A DNA stretch of 50,489 bases from Anaerolineae bacterium (GTDB lineage: Bacteria > Chloroflexota > Anaerolineae > 4572-78 > J111): NCBI GenBank assembly GCA_016926805.1, contig JAFGNV010000169.1:1-50489 (forward strand), in the 5' to 3' direction. This document shows positions 42,767-50,489 of the stretch, piece after piece. The position numbers and the translations under genes are program-made. Every line of letters starts with the position of its first letter. Position 1 is the stretch's first letter. The notes beneath the pieces were generated by a model. It ran no database searches. It had not been told where the DNA came from and saw only the letters and a list, made by a program, of their open reading frames with translations.

Positions 42767-43324
42767 CTAAACTTCCATGATCTCTTTCTCTTTGGCTGCG
42801 CCGATTTCGTCAACTTTTTTGATGTAGTCATCGGTGAGTTCTTGCAGTTGGTCTTTGCCGTCATAAAAATCATCCTCAGTGATCAGGCTTTCTTTTTCAA
42901 AACTGCGCAGGTCTTCCAACCCACTGCGACGAATGTTGCGAATGGCAACTTTAGCCTCTTCCACCCGTTTGGCCACCGCTTTGCTCAACTCCCGGCGACG
43001 TTCCTCGGTAAGGGTGGGAATTTGCAGGCGGATCAGTTTGCCATCATTGTTGGGAGTCAGGCCTAAATCCGATTGCAGAATCGCTCGCTCAATTGTTTTG
43101 AGCGCCGACGGGTCATACGGGCGGATGGCCAGCAATTGCGCTTCGGGCACACTCACCGAGGCAATTTCTCGTAACGGCGTTTGGGTTCCGTAATATTCAA
43201 CCACTAATTTATCCACCAAGCCGGGGGATGCACGACCTGTTCGTAATGTGGCCAGGTCGTGCTGTAAACTATCAATGGATTTTCCCATACCACCTTTGGC
43301 TTCGGCCAATACATCATCGATCAT
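42767..43324 (-). CDS. frr: ribosome-recycling factor
   Basis: A 185-residue translation factor that splits post-termination ribosomes with EF-G. Family sequences are clear: SLQHDLATLRTGRASPGLVD, YYGTQTPLREIASVSVPEAQ, LRIPTLTEERR-type LQIPTLTEERRRELSK, and VAIRNIRR. The start at ATG 43324 has an ideal GGAGGTGA five bases upstream; the open upstream extension is not coding. It is the fourth gene of rpsB-tsf-pyrH-frr. Confidence 0.97.
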   Translation of the reverse strand: MIDDVLAEAKGGMGKSIDSLQHDLATLRTGRASPGLVDKLVVEYYGTQTPLREIASVSVPEAQLLAIRPYDPSALKTIERAILQSDLGLTPNNDGKLIRLQIPTLTEERRRELSKAVAKRVEEAKVAIRNIRRSGLEDLRSFEKESLITEDDFYDGKDQLQELTDDYIKKVDEIGAAKEKEIMEV

Positions 43325-43361
43325 TGTCTCACCTCCAATGGCTAGGGTTAAAATGTAATAG

Positions 43362-43451
43362 AGTAGTAAGGTAGCAGAGGAATAAAGATAATTCCAGAAG
43401 AATAACAACTTTTTGCCTACCCTGCTACATGCTACTTGCTACCTTGTTACT
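43362..43451. repeat. long inverted repeat between pyrH and frr
   Basis: AGTAGTAAGGTAGCA (43362-43376) pairs with TGCTACCTTGTTACT (43437-43451) at 13 of 15 positions. Three GCTAC units repeat near 43423-43445. It could form a long stem in the operon mRNA and set relative expression or processing. Confidence 0.45.
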
Positions 43452-43458
43452 TGTCAAT

Positions 43459-44175
43459 TTAGTAGCTGATGAGCGTCCCCTGGATATTACCCAAAACTGT
43501 GTTTTTTAGACTATCCGGCGCCCACAAGTCCAAAACTACAATGGGCATTTGATTATCCATACACAGGGTCAGGGCCGTACCGTCTAAAACTTTAAGCCCC
43601 CGGTTGATGGCTTCAATATAAGTCAGCCGCTCGAATTTTTTGGCGTTGGGATCAATTTTGGGGTCGGTATCATAAACGCCATCAACTTTGGTTGCTTTCA
43701 CCAGGAGTTCAGCATCGATCTCCATGGAGCGCAGGGCTGCGGCGGTATCGGTGGTAAAGTAAGGATTGCCGGTGCCGGCCCCCAAAATCACCACCCGGCC
43801 TTTTTCGAGGTGCCGGATTGCTCGCCCCCGGATATACGGCTCGGCAACCGCACGCATCTCGATGGCGGTTTGCACCCGGGTTTCGATGCCAACCCGGCCC
43901 ATTGCGTCGGCCAGAGCCAGGGCATTCATCACGGTGGCCAGCATCCCCATGTGATCGGCGGTAGCCCGATCCATGCCATGATCCAACCCATCTTTGCCCC
44001 GCCACAGATTACCCGCGCCAATTACAATGGCAATCTCCACGCCCAAATCATGAATGGATTTTACGGTGGCAGCAACTGAGTCGGCGCAATTGGGACTGAT
44101 ACCAAAATTGTTTTCACCGGCCAGGGACTCCCCGCCCATTTTAAGCAAAATACGATGGTACTTTGGCAAGGCCAT
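43459..44175 (-). CDS. pyrH: UMP kinase
   Basis: Hexameric amino-acid-kinase-fold UMP kinase of 238 residues, converting UMP to UDP. Key sequences: [13 protein letters not shown] (P-loop-like), [44 protein letters not shown], and [12 protein letters not shown] 44175 with GGAG and AAAGG upstream is the start. Third in the rpsB-tsf-pyrH-frr operon. Confidence 0.97.
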   Translation of the reverse strand: MALPKYHRILLKMGGESLAGENNFGISPNCADSVAATVKSIHDLGVEIAIVIGAGNLWRGKDGLDHGMDRATADHMGMLATVMNALALADAMGRVGIETRVQTAIEMRAVAEPYIRGRAIRHLEKGRVVILGAGTGNPYFTTDTAAALRSMEIDAELLVKATKVDGVYDTDPKIDPNAKKFERLTYIEAINRGLKVLDGTALTLCMDNQMPIVVLDLWAPDSLKNTVLGNIQGTLISY

Positions 44176-44250
44176 AAAACCTTTCTCCAATTTTATGATA
44201 CACACAAAGGCCGGAACCTGGGATGAGTTCCGGCCTGGGTGACTACCTGG

Positions 44251-45108
44251 TCAGGCGCTCCGCTCAAATCGAGCAAAGCGTCTGATGGTAATATTGCCCG
44301 ATTTCTGCAACAACTGGGCGATGGTGAGGTCTGCGTCTTTGATAAACTCCTGGTTAAGCAGTACCACTTCGCTGTACCACTTTTTGAGTTTGCCCTCAAC
44401 AATTCGTTCTTTGATGTTATCGGGTTTTTTATCTTCGGCCAGTTGGGCCAGGTAATCGTCTTTCTGGGCGGCCACAGTTTCCGCCGGGATATCCGCTTCC
44501 GCGACATATTGTGGCGCTGCTGCGGCAATTTGCAGAGCCAGATTGTGTACCACTCCGGCAAACTCACTGTCGCCAGAATCGCCCCCGGCAGCCTCAACCA
44601 ACACCCCCACGCGTCCACCAATGTGGATGTAGCTATCAATTATGCCGTCGCCTTGCAAGTCAAAACGTGCCACCCGGCGCACCATCATGTTTTCACCCAG
44701 TTTGGCAATAAGTTCGGTGAGCTGTTCCTGTACGGTTTTGTGGGGGTCATCAATATAAGGCGCAGCCAGCAGTGCTTCGGTGCTATCAAATCCCGGCTGT
44801 TCAATCATCTGGCGCACCAGAGCAGCCACAAGACTCTGAAAATCTTCGGTCCGGGCGACAAAATCGGTTTCGCAATTGACCTCAACCATCGCCGCGGTTT
44901 TGCCATCGTCGGTTACCTGCGCGCTAATCAAACCATCGTTGGTCTCGCGGCTGGCCTTTTTGGCGGCGGCGGCCCATCCCTTTTTGCGCAGCAGTTCAAT
45001 GGCCTGGTTAATATTGCCATTGGTTTCCTCTAAAGTTTTTTTGCAGTCTAAAACACCCGCTCCGGTTGCCTCTCGAAGCAGTTTGATATCTTCGGTTGAA
45101 ATTGACAC
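44251..45108 (-). CDS. tsf: elongation factor Ts
   Basis: Guanine-nucleotide exchange factor for EF-Tu. The 285-residue product has the N-terminal UBA-like domain and signature (IKLLREATGAGVLDCKKTLEE, AIELLRKKGWAAAAKKASRET), EVNCETDFVART, and the C-terminal core. The start is the GTG at 45106-45108, chosen because GGAGGA lies just upstream; the frame is open further upstream without support. Second in the operon. Confidence 0.97.
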   Translation of the reverse strand: MSISTEDIKLLREATGAGVLDCKKTLEETNGNINQAIELLRKKGWAAAAKKASRETNDGLISAQVTDDGKTAAMVEVNCETDFVARTEDFQSLVAALVRQMIEQPGFDSTEALLAAPYIDDPHKTVQEQLTELIAKLGENMMVRRVARFDLQGDGIIDSYIHIGGRVGVLVEAAGGDSGDSEFAGVVHNLALQIAAAAPQYVAEADIPAETVAAQKDDYLAQLAEDKKPDNIKERIVEGKLKKWYSEVVLLNQEFIKDADLTIAQLLQKSGNITIRRFARFERSA

Positions 45109-45177
45109 AGTTCCTCCAGAGTTTTTACAACAAAAAATTAGGTTGTTGTTAAAAATTAAATTCAGGTCAGGGGTTAG

Positions 45178-45215
45178 GAAGTAGGGAGTTAAATATTTTC
45201 TACCATCCCTACTTC
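45178..45215. repeat. inverted repeat between rpsB and tsf
   Basis: GAAGTAGGGA (45178-45187) and TCCCTACTTC (45206-45215) form a perfect 10-bp stem with an 18-base loop. No T tract follows on either strand, so a role in mRNA processing or partial attenuation is more likely than termination. Confidence 0.5.
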
Positions 45216-45230
45216 TCACTTCTTACGAGA

Positions 45231-46361
45231 TTATTCTTTTTCTGCCTCGTCAGCTTCTTCTTCGTCGGCTTCCGCCGCCTCTTCAGCAACAGCTTCTTTT
45301 TCTTCTGCTGCCTCAACCTCGACCTCAGCTTCAACGGCTTCCTCTTCCTCTGTCACTTCCTCGGCCTCCGCTGCTGCTTCGGCCTCCGCTGCTTCTTCGG
45401 CCTCTGCTACTTCCTCAGCCTCCGCCGCTGCTTCGGCCTCTGCCGCTTCAGTGGCTTCTATCACTTCAGTAGCCGCTTCCACAACTGCCTCGCTTACCTC
45501 CTCAGCCTGGGCCTCTTCTACTATTTCCTCTTCCTCTATGGCAAAGGCTTCTTCTTCAACTTTGGCCTCGGCTGCGGCCTGAATTTTGGCTAACGTGCTC
45601 GGCCCCAGGTAACGCTCGTCGGAGACTTCCTCGCCAACCTCTATTTCAACCTCTTCTTCTTCGGCCTGGAGAGTGCTGTAAATGGCCTGACCTTCCAACA
45701 CGGCATCGGCCATGGTTTGCAGCATTAGCCGGAGGGCCCGGATGGCATCATCGTTGCTGGGAATGGCGTAATCAATCGGATCAGGGTCGCAATTGGTATC
45801 GACCATGGCGATCACGGGAATCCCCAAGGTGCTTGCTTCTTTAACCGCCAGGTCATCCCGGCGTACGTCTACTACAAATAGATAATTTGGCAAGCGGCGC
45901 ATTTCCTTCAAGCCGCCCAGCCGGTGGTTAAGGCGAACAATTTCGCGCTCCCGCAGCAGGGCTTCCTTCTTTATCAGGCGTTCAAACTCACCGCGAGCCT
46001 GCTTTCTTTCTGCCTCCAGTAAATAATCAATGCGTTGGCGAATGGTGCGCCAGTTGGTCAGAGTCCCGCCCAACCAGCGATTTTCCACGTACGGCATGCT
46101 GCAACGCCTTGCCTCTTCAACTACGGCCTCCTGCGCCTGCCGTTTGGTGCCTACAAACAGAATGATGCCGCCGGAAGCGACACTTTCTTTGACTAATTCA
46201 TACGCCTGGTTAAGCCGGGTAATGGTTTGTTGCAGGTCGATAATGTGGATCCCGTTTCGTTCGGTAAAGATGAAGGGCTTCATCTTGGGGTTCCATCGAC
46301 GGGTGCGGTGACCAAAGTGGACTCCTGCCTCAAGCAGGGATTTCATAGGTGGTACTGGCAT
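45231..46361 (-). CDS. rpsB: 30S ribosomal protein S2 with long acidic tail
   Basis: The first about 240 residues are a normal S2: [64 protein letters not shown] and [14 protein letters not shown]. About 135 extra residues follow, built almost entirely of Glu and Ala with some Val and Asp (repeats such as [18 protein letters not shown]). The encoding DNA has short imperfect repeats (GCCTCCGCTGCT type). S2 is usually 230-260 residues; acidic S2 extensions occur in some phyla, but this one is long. GGAGG supports the start. First gene of rpsB-tsf-pyrH-frr. Confidence 0.95.
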   Translation of the reverse strand: MPVPPMKSLLEAGVHFGHRTRRWNPKMKPFIFTERNGIHIIDLQQTITRLNQAYELVKESVASGGIILFVGTKRQAQEAVVEEARRCSMPYVENRWLGGTLTNWRTIRQRIDYLLEAERKQARGEFERLIKKEALLREREIVRLNHRLGGLKEMRRLPNYLFVVDVRRDDLAVKEASTLGIPVIAMVDTNCDPDPIDYAIPSNDDAIRALRLMLQTMADAVLEGQAIYSTLQAEEEEVEIEVGEEVSDERYLGPSTLAKIQAAAEAKVEEEAFAIEEEEIVEEAQAEEVSEAVVEAATEVIEATEAAEAEAAAEAEEVAEAEEAAEAEAAAEAEEVTEEEEAVEAEVEVEAAEEKEAVAEEAAEADEEEADEAEKE

Positions 46362-46509
46362 ATTAAATTCCTCCGTTTTAAATACTCGTCCGTCCTCGTC
46401 ATCCAGCCGGGAACCTTGGCGATGACATTACCGCTGACAAGGCACGACCCGTTTGTCGGAGAACGTGTGAATTTGGCCTAATAGTTAGGTCTAAAATTTC
46501 CAAACGGGG
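46362..46509 (-). promoter_or_regulatory. rpsB leader with mutually exclusive helices
   Basis: The approximately 140-base leader can form CCTTG/CAAGG (46414-46418 with 46438-46442). It can instead form GTCATC/GATGAC (46398-46403 with 46421-46426), which overlaps that loop and excludes it. Such a switch would fit autoregulation by S2. No known leader family is recognised. The 310-bp space to dnaG also holds both divergent promoters. Confidence 0.4.
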
Positions 46510-46538
46510 AGTATAGCACGTTGACCCCGAATAGGCAA
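46510..46538 (-). promoter_or_regulatory. promoter for the rpsB operon
   Basis: Minus-strand TTGCCT (46533-46538) and TATACT (46510-46515) with a 17-base spacer, giving a leader of about 140 bases. Confidence 0.65.
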
Positions 46539-46593
46539 GAAGAGCCGAGAAAATCTGAACCTGCCCCAAAAATTGGGCTGTCTGATAAATGGT

Positions 46594-46622
46594 TTGGCAA
46601 TCAACTTGTTAGGAGGTATAAT
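46594..46622 (+). promoter_or_regulatory. promoter for dnaG
   Basis: TTGGCA (46594-46599) and TATAAT (46617-46622), spacer exactly 17 bases, about 50 bases before the dnaG ATG. Confidence 0.7.
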
Positions 46623-46671
46623 AACAGACAGTGGTTAAGGTCAAGGCCAAAGGAGTGAGGCTTTATCAGGC

Positions 46672-48669
46672 ATGAGTGCCACCGACGAAATTAAAGCTCG
46701 ACTTGATATTGTCGACGTAGTTGCCGAAACCGTTACATTAAAAAAAACAGGACGAAACTATATCGGCTTTTGTCCGTTCCACTCAAATACCAAAACCCCC
46801 GCTTTTGTGGTATTCCCCGAAACGCAAACTTGGCGTTGTTTTGGGGCCTGCGCTGACGGTGGTGACTTGTTTAGTTTTGTGATGAAGCGGGAAGGTTATG
46901 ACTTTAAGGAAGCCCTGCGCCTGCTGGCTCAAAAAGCCGGGGTCCAACTTGAAGAGCCAACGCCGGAAACGGCTCAACAAGACGAACAACGCCATAAACT
47001 TCTGGAACTTCAGGCTGCGGCGGCGACTTATTTTCATAATTTGCTAACCACCTCGCCTGCCGGAGCCGAAACCAGAGCCTATTTGGCCGAGCGTGAACTT
47101 ACGCCCGAGACAATTGCCACCTTCCAATTAGGTTATGCCCTGGACGAATGGGAGGCGCTGAAAAACCATTTTTTAGAACGCGGCTACAGCCCCGACGATT
47201 TACTGGCCGCCGGGCTTATTGTGGAGCGAGATGATGGCTCGCCGGGGTACGATCGTTTTCGCCACCGGCTCATCATTCCCATTCGCGATTTGCGGGGGCG
47301 CGTAATTGGTTTTGGGGCGCGTGCCCTGGCCGAGGATCAGGTTCCCAAATATCTAAACTCGCCCCAAACTGCACTTTTTGACAAAAGCGCCACACTGTAC
47401 GGCCTGGACCTGGCGCGCAAGTCCATCCGTGAGAGCGGTCAGGTGGTTATTGTTGAAGGTTACATGGACGTGATTCAGGCTCATCAACGCGGCGGCGCCA
47501 ATGTGGTGGCCCAGATGGGCACAGCCCTGACCGAACTGCAACTGCAACGTATTGCCAAATTGGCCAACAAAATTGTGCTGGCCCTGGACTCAGATACCGC
47601 AGGCAACGCCGCCACGATTCGTAGCTTAAGCCTGGCCCGTCAATTGTTACCCAAAACCACCAGGGCTATGCCAACATCGCGCGGGATCGAGCTTGAAGCG
47701 CATCTTATTCAGGAAATTTATATTGCGCCGTTGCCCGAGGGTAAAGACCCCGATGACGTGCTCAAAGAAGGGTTGGATGTTTGGCAACAACTTATTGACC
47801 ACGCCAAGCCCACCTTGGACTTTTATGAAGACCTGATTCTGAGTCAAGCCGACTTGGCCACGCCGCAAGGTAAGTCGTTTGCTGTGCGTGAGCTGATTCC
47901 GATTTACCGAGAAATCAAGGATAGTATCGAACGAGAAGCCCGGGTCCAACGATTGGCCCGCAAAATCGGCCTCGACGAACGCACCTTGATGGCCGAGCTA
48001 AAAAGTAAAGAATACCAACCTCGTCCGGTGCGTCAAAAACATCGCGCCGCCGTAAGCGGCTCACCACCCCCTCCACCCGAACCCGATTTACTCTTACCCG
48101 GAGAATCTTCTTCGTCACCCAAGGCCGCCGCCCGGCCAGACGCCACGCTAGAGCGACATTGCCTGGCTTTGATTATCACCAATCCGGCAGCCCTGGCGGT
48201 AGCCAACGATCGGCTGGAAAAAGAGGGGGTGCCGGGATTAAATATCAACGATTTTAAGCAAGGCGACAACCGCGAGATTTTTAGATGGCTGAACATCTGG
48301 ACGGCGGCAGAAACACCCAAACTTGAAAACTTGATGGAGATGGTTGGCGAATTGCTCAATGGACAATTGGCTGGCCTGGCCAGCCAGTGGCATCGCCGCC
48401 CTGCTCCACCTGCTGAAGATGTTAGCCGGGATCTAAGCGGGGCCATCTTGCGGCTGCGGCTACAGAGCATTGCCGATCAAATTAACGAATTGACATCGCT
48501 TCAACACAACACCTTTGACTCTCAGGATAATCGTTATTACACCGAAAGAGTAGAACAGTATCGTCAGGAACGGAAAAAGTTGGAATACACCCAAGATGCG
48601 TTATCATTGATTGGCCGACGTCGACAGGAGGCCAATCAGTTTAGTGAACCGATTTTGGGCAAAACCTGA
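46672..48669 (+). CDS. dnaG: DNA primase
   Basis: RNA-primer synthase of 665 residues. An N-terminal CHC2 zinc domain has Cys34, His37, Cys56 and Cys60 (CPFH...CFGAC). The last Cys pair is spaced CxxxC rather than the usual CxxC, one residue more than in E. coli. The RNA polymerase/TOPRIM core follows (FGARAL, VVIVEGYMDVIQAHQ, LALDSDTAGNAA), and then a C-terminal helicase-interaction region. A Pro-rich linker (SGSPPPPPEP) separates core and tail. It is followed by its own terminator and then rpoD, the classical primase-sigma pair. Confidence 0.96.
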   Translation: MSATDEIKARLDIVDVVAETVTLKKTGRNYIGFCPFHSNTKTPAFVVFPETQTWRCFGACADGGDLFSFVMKREGYDFKEALRLLAQKAGVQLEEPTPETAQQDEQRHKLLELQAAAATYFHNLLTTSPAGAETRAYLAERELTPETIATFQLGYALDEWEALKNHFLERGYSPDDLLAAGLIVERDDGSPGYDRFRHRLIIPIRDLRGRVIGFGARALAEDQVPKYLNSPQTALFDKSATLYGLDLARKSIRESGQVVIVEGYMDVIQAHQRGGANVVAQMGTALTELQLQRIAKLANKIVLALDSDTAGNAATIRSLSLARQLLPKTTRAMPTSRGIELEAHLIQEIYIAPLPEGKDPDDVLKEGLDVWQQLIDHAKPTLDFYEDLILSQADLATPQGKSFAVRELIPIYREIKDSIEREARVQRLARKIGLDERTLMAELKSKEYQPRPVRQKHRAAVSGSPPPPPEPDLLLPGESSSSPKAAARPDATLERHCLALIITNPAALAVANDRLEKEGVPGLNINDFKQGDNREIFRWLNIWTAAETPKLENLMEMVGELLNGQLAGLASQWHRRPAPPAEDVSRDLSGAILRLRLQSIADQINELTSLQHNTFDSQDNRYYTERVEQYRQERKKLEYTQDALSLIGRRRQEANQFSEPILGKT

Positions 48670-48690
48670 TTCAGACAGGTTTTTGTTTTT
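48661..48690 (+). terminator. terminator after dnaG
   Basis: AAAACCTG (48661-48668) pairs with CAGGTTTT (48676-48683), loop ATTCAGA, followed by GTTTTT. The 5' arm overlaps the dnaG stop codon. Confidence 0.75.
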
Positions 48691-48823
48691 AGTCATAGAT
48701 TAACCCAATTTTTACTCATTTTTCTTTATTTGGATTAATCCGGGCCAATTTACCAGTGGGTTCTCTCTTGCCCTGTGGGCAAAAATCCGACGTTCAAGGT
48801 ACAAAATAAGTGGAGGCTATGGA

Positions 48824-50185
48824 ATGGGCAAAAAGCAAGCGCCCAATAAAGTCACCCCAAAAATCGATTCAAAAGCCAGTGTGGGAAAAAATACCGAACT
48901 TTCCCCGCTGGAGATTTTGTTAGAAAAAAGCAAAAAGCAGAAGGTCCTCACCCAAAGCGACATCATCGAAGTTTTGCCCGATGGCGGGCTAGACCTGGAA
49001 GCCACTGATGCGCTCATTGCTCAACTGGTCGAAAATGGGATCGAGGTGATTGAAGATGACGAGGGTGATACCCAGGTTCTGGCTGATGTAGACGAGCCGG
49101 ACGACGCGGCCCTGCAAGAGGTTGAGGAAGAATTAGAAGAAACCCTTGCCACCAACACCATTGGGTTGGGCAGTGAGCTGAGTTCTGAGCTGACCAACGA
49201 TCCGGTGCGGATGTATCTGCGTGAGATTGGTCAGGTTAACCTGCTGACCGCCGCTGACGAGGTTTTTCTGGCCAAGCGGATTCAACGCGGGATGAAAGCT
49301 CAGAAAAGATTGCAAAGGGAAGACGGCCTGGGCCAGGAGCAAATCCGTAAATGTAAAAAGGAGTCCATTGACGGCTTGCTGGCCAAGCGTTACCTGGCTG
49401 AAGCCAACTTGCGGCTGGTGGTCAGTGTGGCCAAGCGTTATATTGGCCGGGGAATGAACTTTTTGGATCTGATTCAGGAGGGCAACATTGGTTTGTTGCG
49501 CGCCGTGGAAAAGTTTGACTACAAACGCGGCTATAAATTTTCCACTTACGCCACCTGGTGGATTCGCCAGGCCATTAGCCGGGCCATTGCCGACCAGGCT
49601 CGCACCATTCGCATTCCCGTGCACATGGTCGAAACCATCAATCGACTCCTGCGTGTTCAGCGTCGTTTGCTACAAGAGTATGGCCGCGAGCCAACAGCCA
49701 AAGAAATTGCCCTGGAAATGGATCTAATGACCGACGAAGACATTCAGGCCATTCAAAAGGCTCAACAAAATGAAAAGATGGTCGATCCGGCCCTCGACCG
49801 GCGTTGGCGACGCGCAGCCGGTAAAGTGCGGCGGATCATGCGCATTGCCCAGGAACCAATGTCGTTAGACACTCCCATTGGCTCGGAGGAAAACAGTTAT
49901 TTGGGCGATTTTATTGAAGACGAGTCTGTGATTGGGCCGGTGGATGCGGCATCTAAACAACTGCTCAAAGAACAGTTGCACGAGATTTTGGATTCGCTCA
50001 GTGATCGCGAGCGCAAAGTATTGGAAATGCGCTTTGGCCTGGCCGATGGTCAGGGCCGCACTCTGGAAGAAGTTGGCATGGCCTTTGGGGTAACCCGGGA
50101 GCGCATCCGCCAGATAGAGGCCAAAGCCCTGCGCAAGCTGCGCCATCCCATCCGTAGCCGCAAATTACGAGATTATTTGGGGTGA
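48824..50185 (+). CDS. rpoD: RNA polymerase primary sigma factor
   Basis: A 453-residue housekeeping sigma factor. The acidic region 1.1-like N-terminus (about 1-115) precedes region 1.2 ([15 protein letters not shown]), region 2 ([45 protein letters not shown] and [17 protein letters not shown] for -10 recognition, shown here in parts), region 3 ([13 protein letters not shown]) and region 4 ([40 protein letters not shown] for -35 recognition). GGAGG at 48812-48816 supports ATG 48824 rather than the out-of-frame ATG at 48819. It lies downstream of dnaG. Confidence 0.95.
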   Translation: MGKKQAPNKVTPKIDSKASVGKNTELSPLEILLEKSKKQKVLTQSDIIEVLPDGGLDLEATDALIAQLVENGIEVIEDDEGDTQVLADVDEPDDAALQEVEEELEETLATNTIGLGSELSSELTNDPVRMYLREIGQVNLLTAADEVFLAKRIQRGMKAQKRLQREDGLGQEQIRKCKKESIDGLLAKRYLAEANLRLVVSVAKRYIGRGMNFLDLIQEGNIGLLRAVEKFDYKRGYKFSTYATWWIRQAISRAIADQARTIRIPVHMVETINRLLRVQRRLLQEYGREPTAKEIALEMDLMTDEDIQAIQKAQQNEKMVDPALDRRWRRAAGKVRRIMRIAQEPMSLDTPIGSEENSYLGDFIEDESVIGPVDAASKQLLKEQLHEILDSLSDRERKVLEMRFGLADGQGRTLEEVGMAFGVTRERIRQIEAKALRKLRHPIRSRKLRDYLG

Positions 50186-50217
50186 GGTCGGCCTGAATTG
50201 CGAATTGCGTGGTCGAT

Positions 50218-50245
50218 TTGACGAACGGTAACTCTTGAATATAAT
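50218..50245 (+). promoter_or_regulatory. promoter for tRNA-Asn
   Basis: TTGACG (50218-50223) and TATAAT (50240-50245) with a 16-base spacer; transcription would begin about 40 bases before the tRNA. Confidence 0.65.
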
Positions 50246-50291
50246 CTAGGTTTGCTGCCAGTTCTAACGTGGCAGGTAAACAACTTCATAA

Positions 50292-50364
50292 TCCTCGGTA
50301 GCTCAATCGGTAGAGCGGCCGGCTGTTAACCGGTTGGTTGTAGGTTCGAGTCCTACCCGAGGAG
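50292..50364 (+). tRNA. tRNA-Asn (GTT)
   Basis: A 73-base cloverleaf. Acceptor TCCTCGG (50292-50298) pairs with CCGAGGA (50357-50363), discriminator G50364. The D arm contains AGCTCAATCGGTAGAGC. The anticodon GTT is at 50325-50327 in the stem CCGGCTGTTAACCGG, and the T arm has GTTCGAGTC. The CCA end is not encoded in full (GCA follows). As an A-ending NNU/C reader decoding AAY it is a t6A-independent Asn tRNA; its own promoter and terminator are visible. Confidence 0.95.
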
Positions 50365-50370
50365 CAGGAA

Positions 50371-50404
50371 AAAATCCCCCGAGAAACTTTTCTCAGGGGA
50401 TTTT
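50371..50404 (+). terminator. terminator of the tRNA-Asn gene
   Basis: AAAATCCCC-C-GAGAA (50371-50385) pairs with TTCTC-A-GGGGATTTT (50390-50404), a 14-pair stem with one mismatch, directly after the tRNA. Confidence 0.8.
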
Positions 50405-50489
50405 CATATTCAGCCGCCACGGGCAGACAAATCCGGGTTAGGAGACGAGGTTCAGCACCTTGTTGACACTTTTATGAGTGCTTTTTAAG
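50405..50489. other. window end, start of a possible promoter
   Basis: TTGACA at 50463-50468 could be the -35 element of the next gene; the matching -10 position would fall at the window edge. No gene is visible. Confidence 0.3.

Noticed and set aside
45290-45520. CRISPR-like or tandem repeat array
   Set aside because: The short repeats are codons of the Glu/Ala tail of S2, with no constant repeat-spacer pattern.
48819-48823. ATG 48819 as rpoD start
   Set aside because: It is out of frame with the sigma-factor coding sequence; ATG 48824 is in frame and better spaced from GGAGG.
1-50489. UGA reassigned to an amino acid throughout this genome
   Set aside because: Several genes end at UGA exactly at their expected C-termini (Ser/Thr kinase at 10326-10328, vapB at 16179-16181, dnaG at 48667-48669), so UGA is a normal stop here.

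Overview
The window looks like chromosomal DNA of a Chloroflexota-type bacterium (Anaerolineae or a relative; moderate confidence). The reasons are mid-range GC, many lipoproteins with a lipoprotein signal peptidase but no outer-membrane genes, a methylmalonyl-CoA mutase large subunit with its epimerase, DUF4349 lipoproteins, a CbiM-PDGLE ECF transporter, bactofilin and MutS2. No phage, CRISPR array or complete insertion sequence is visible. A short accessory patch (about 16-19 kb) carries a toxin-antitoxin pair, a probable integrase stub and a truncated Rhs gene.

Layout. 0-2 kb: tsaE-tsaB-rimI (tRNA t6A synthesis and ribosomal protein acetylation) on the minus strand. 2-6 kb: a phosphoesterase, a DUF4349 lipoprotein and a cNMP-binding/PH membrane protein. 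6-12.7 kb: methylmalonyl-CoA epimerase and mutase, a Ser/Thr kinase, a GT-C membrane protein and lspA. 12.9-15.6 kb: a cobalt/nickel-type ECF transporter with a promoter and a palindromic operator candidate. 16-19 kb: vapBC and Rhs relics. 19-24 kb: a VWA lipoprotein, a second DUF4349 lipoprotein and a divergent membrane-bound HTH-TPR regulator; a 30-bp operator-like sequence occurs twice here. 24-27.6 kb: a VanW-type wall protein and a REC-GAF-kinase protein that has lost its phospho-acceptor His. 27.6-31.4 kb: a ZTP riboswitch with glyA, then holB and a YaaT/RicT-type gene. 31-35 kb: bactofilin, cvpA and mutS2. 35-37.7 kb: a split-looking thioredoxin/cyclophilin lipoprotein and a three-repeat secreted protein. 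38-40.7 kb: an FHA protein, a coiled-coil membrane protein and an alpha/beta hydrolase. 40.7-46.4 kb: rpsB-tsf-pyrH-frr, then a prenyl synthase and uppS. 46.6-50.4 kb: dnaG, rpoD and tRNA-Asn.

The most striking observation is at 35126-36541. What looks like two adjacent genes is one reading frame interrupted by a single in-frame UGA, placed exactly where the first Cys of the thioredoxin CxxC motif should be (FQ-UGA-P-A-C). A stem-loop with a G at loop position 2 starts 17 nt downstream. This is the pattern of a selenocysteine codon with a bacterial SECIS element. The predicted product is a lipid-anchored selenoprotein that fuses a DsbA-like UxxC domain to a cyclophilin prolyl isomerase, two protein-folding activities in one exported chain.

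Other notable items are a putative regulon built around the membrane HTH-TPR protein, a 154-nt inverted-repeat element between the ZTP riboswitch and glyA, an Rhs frame that stays open for 163 codons past its stop, and several nested palindromic intergenic repeats.
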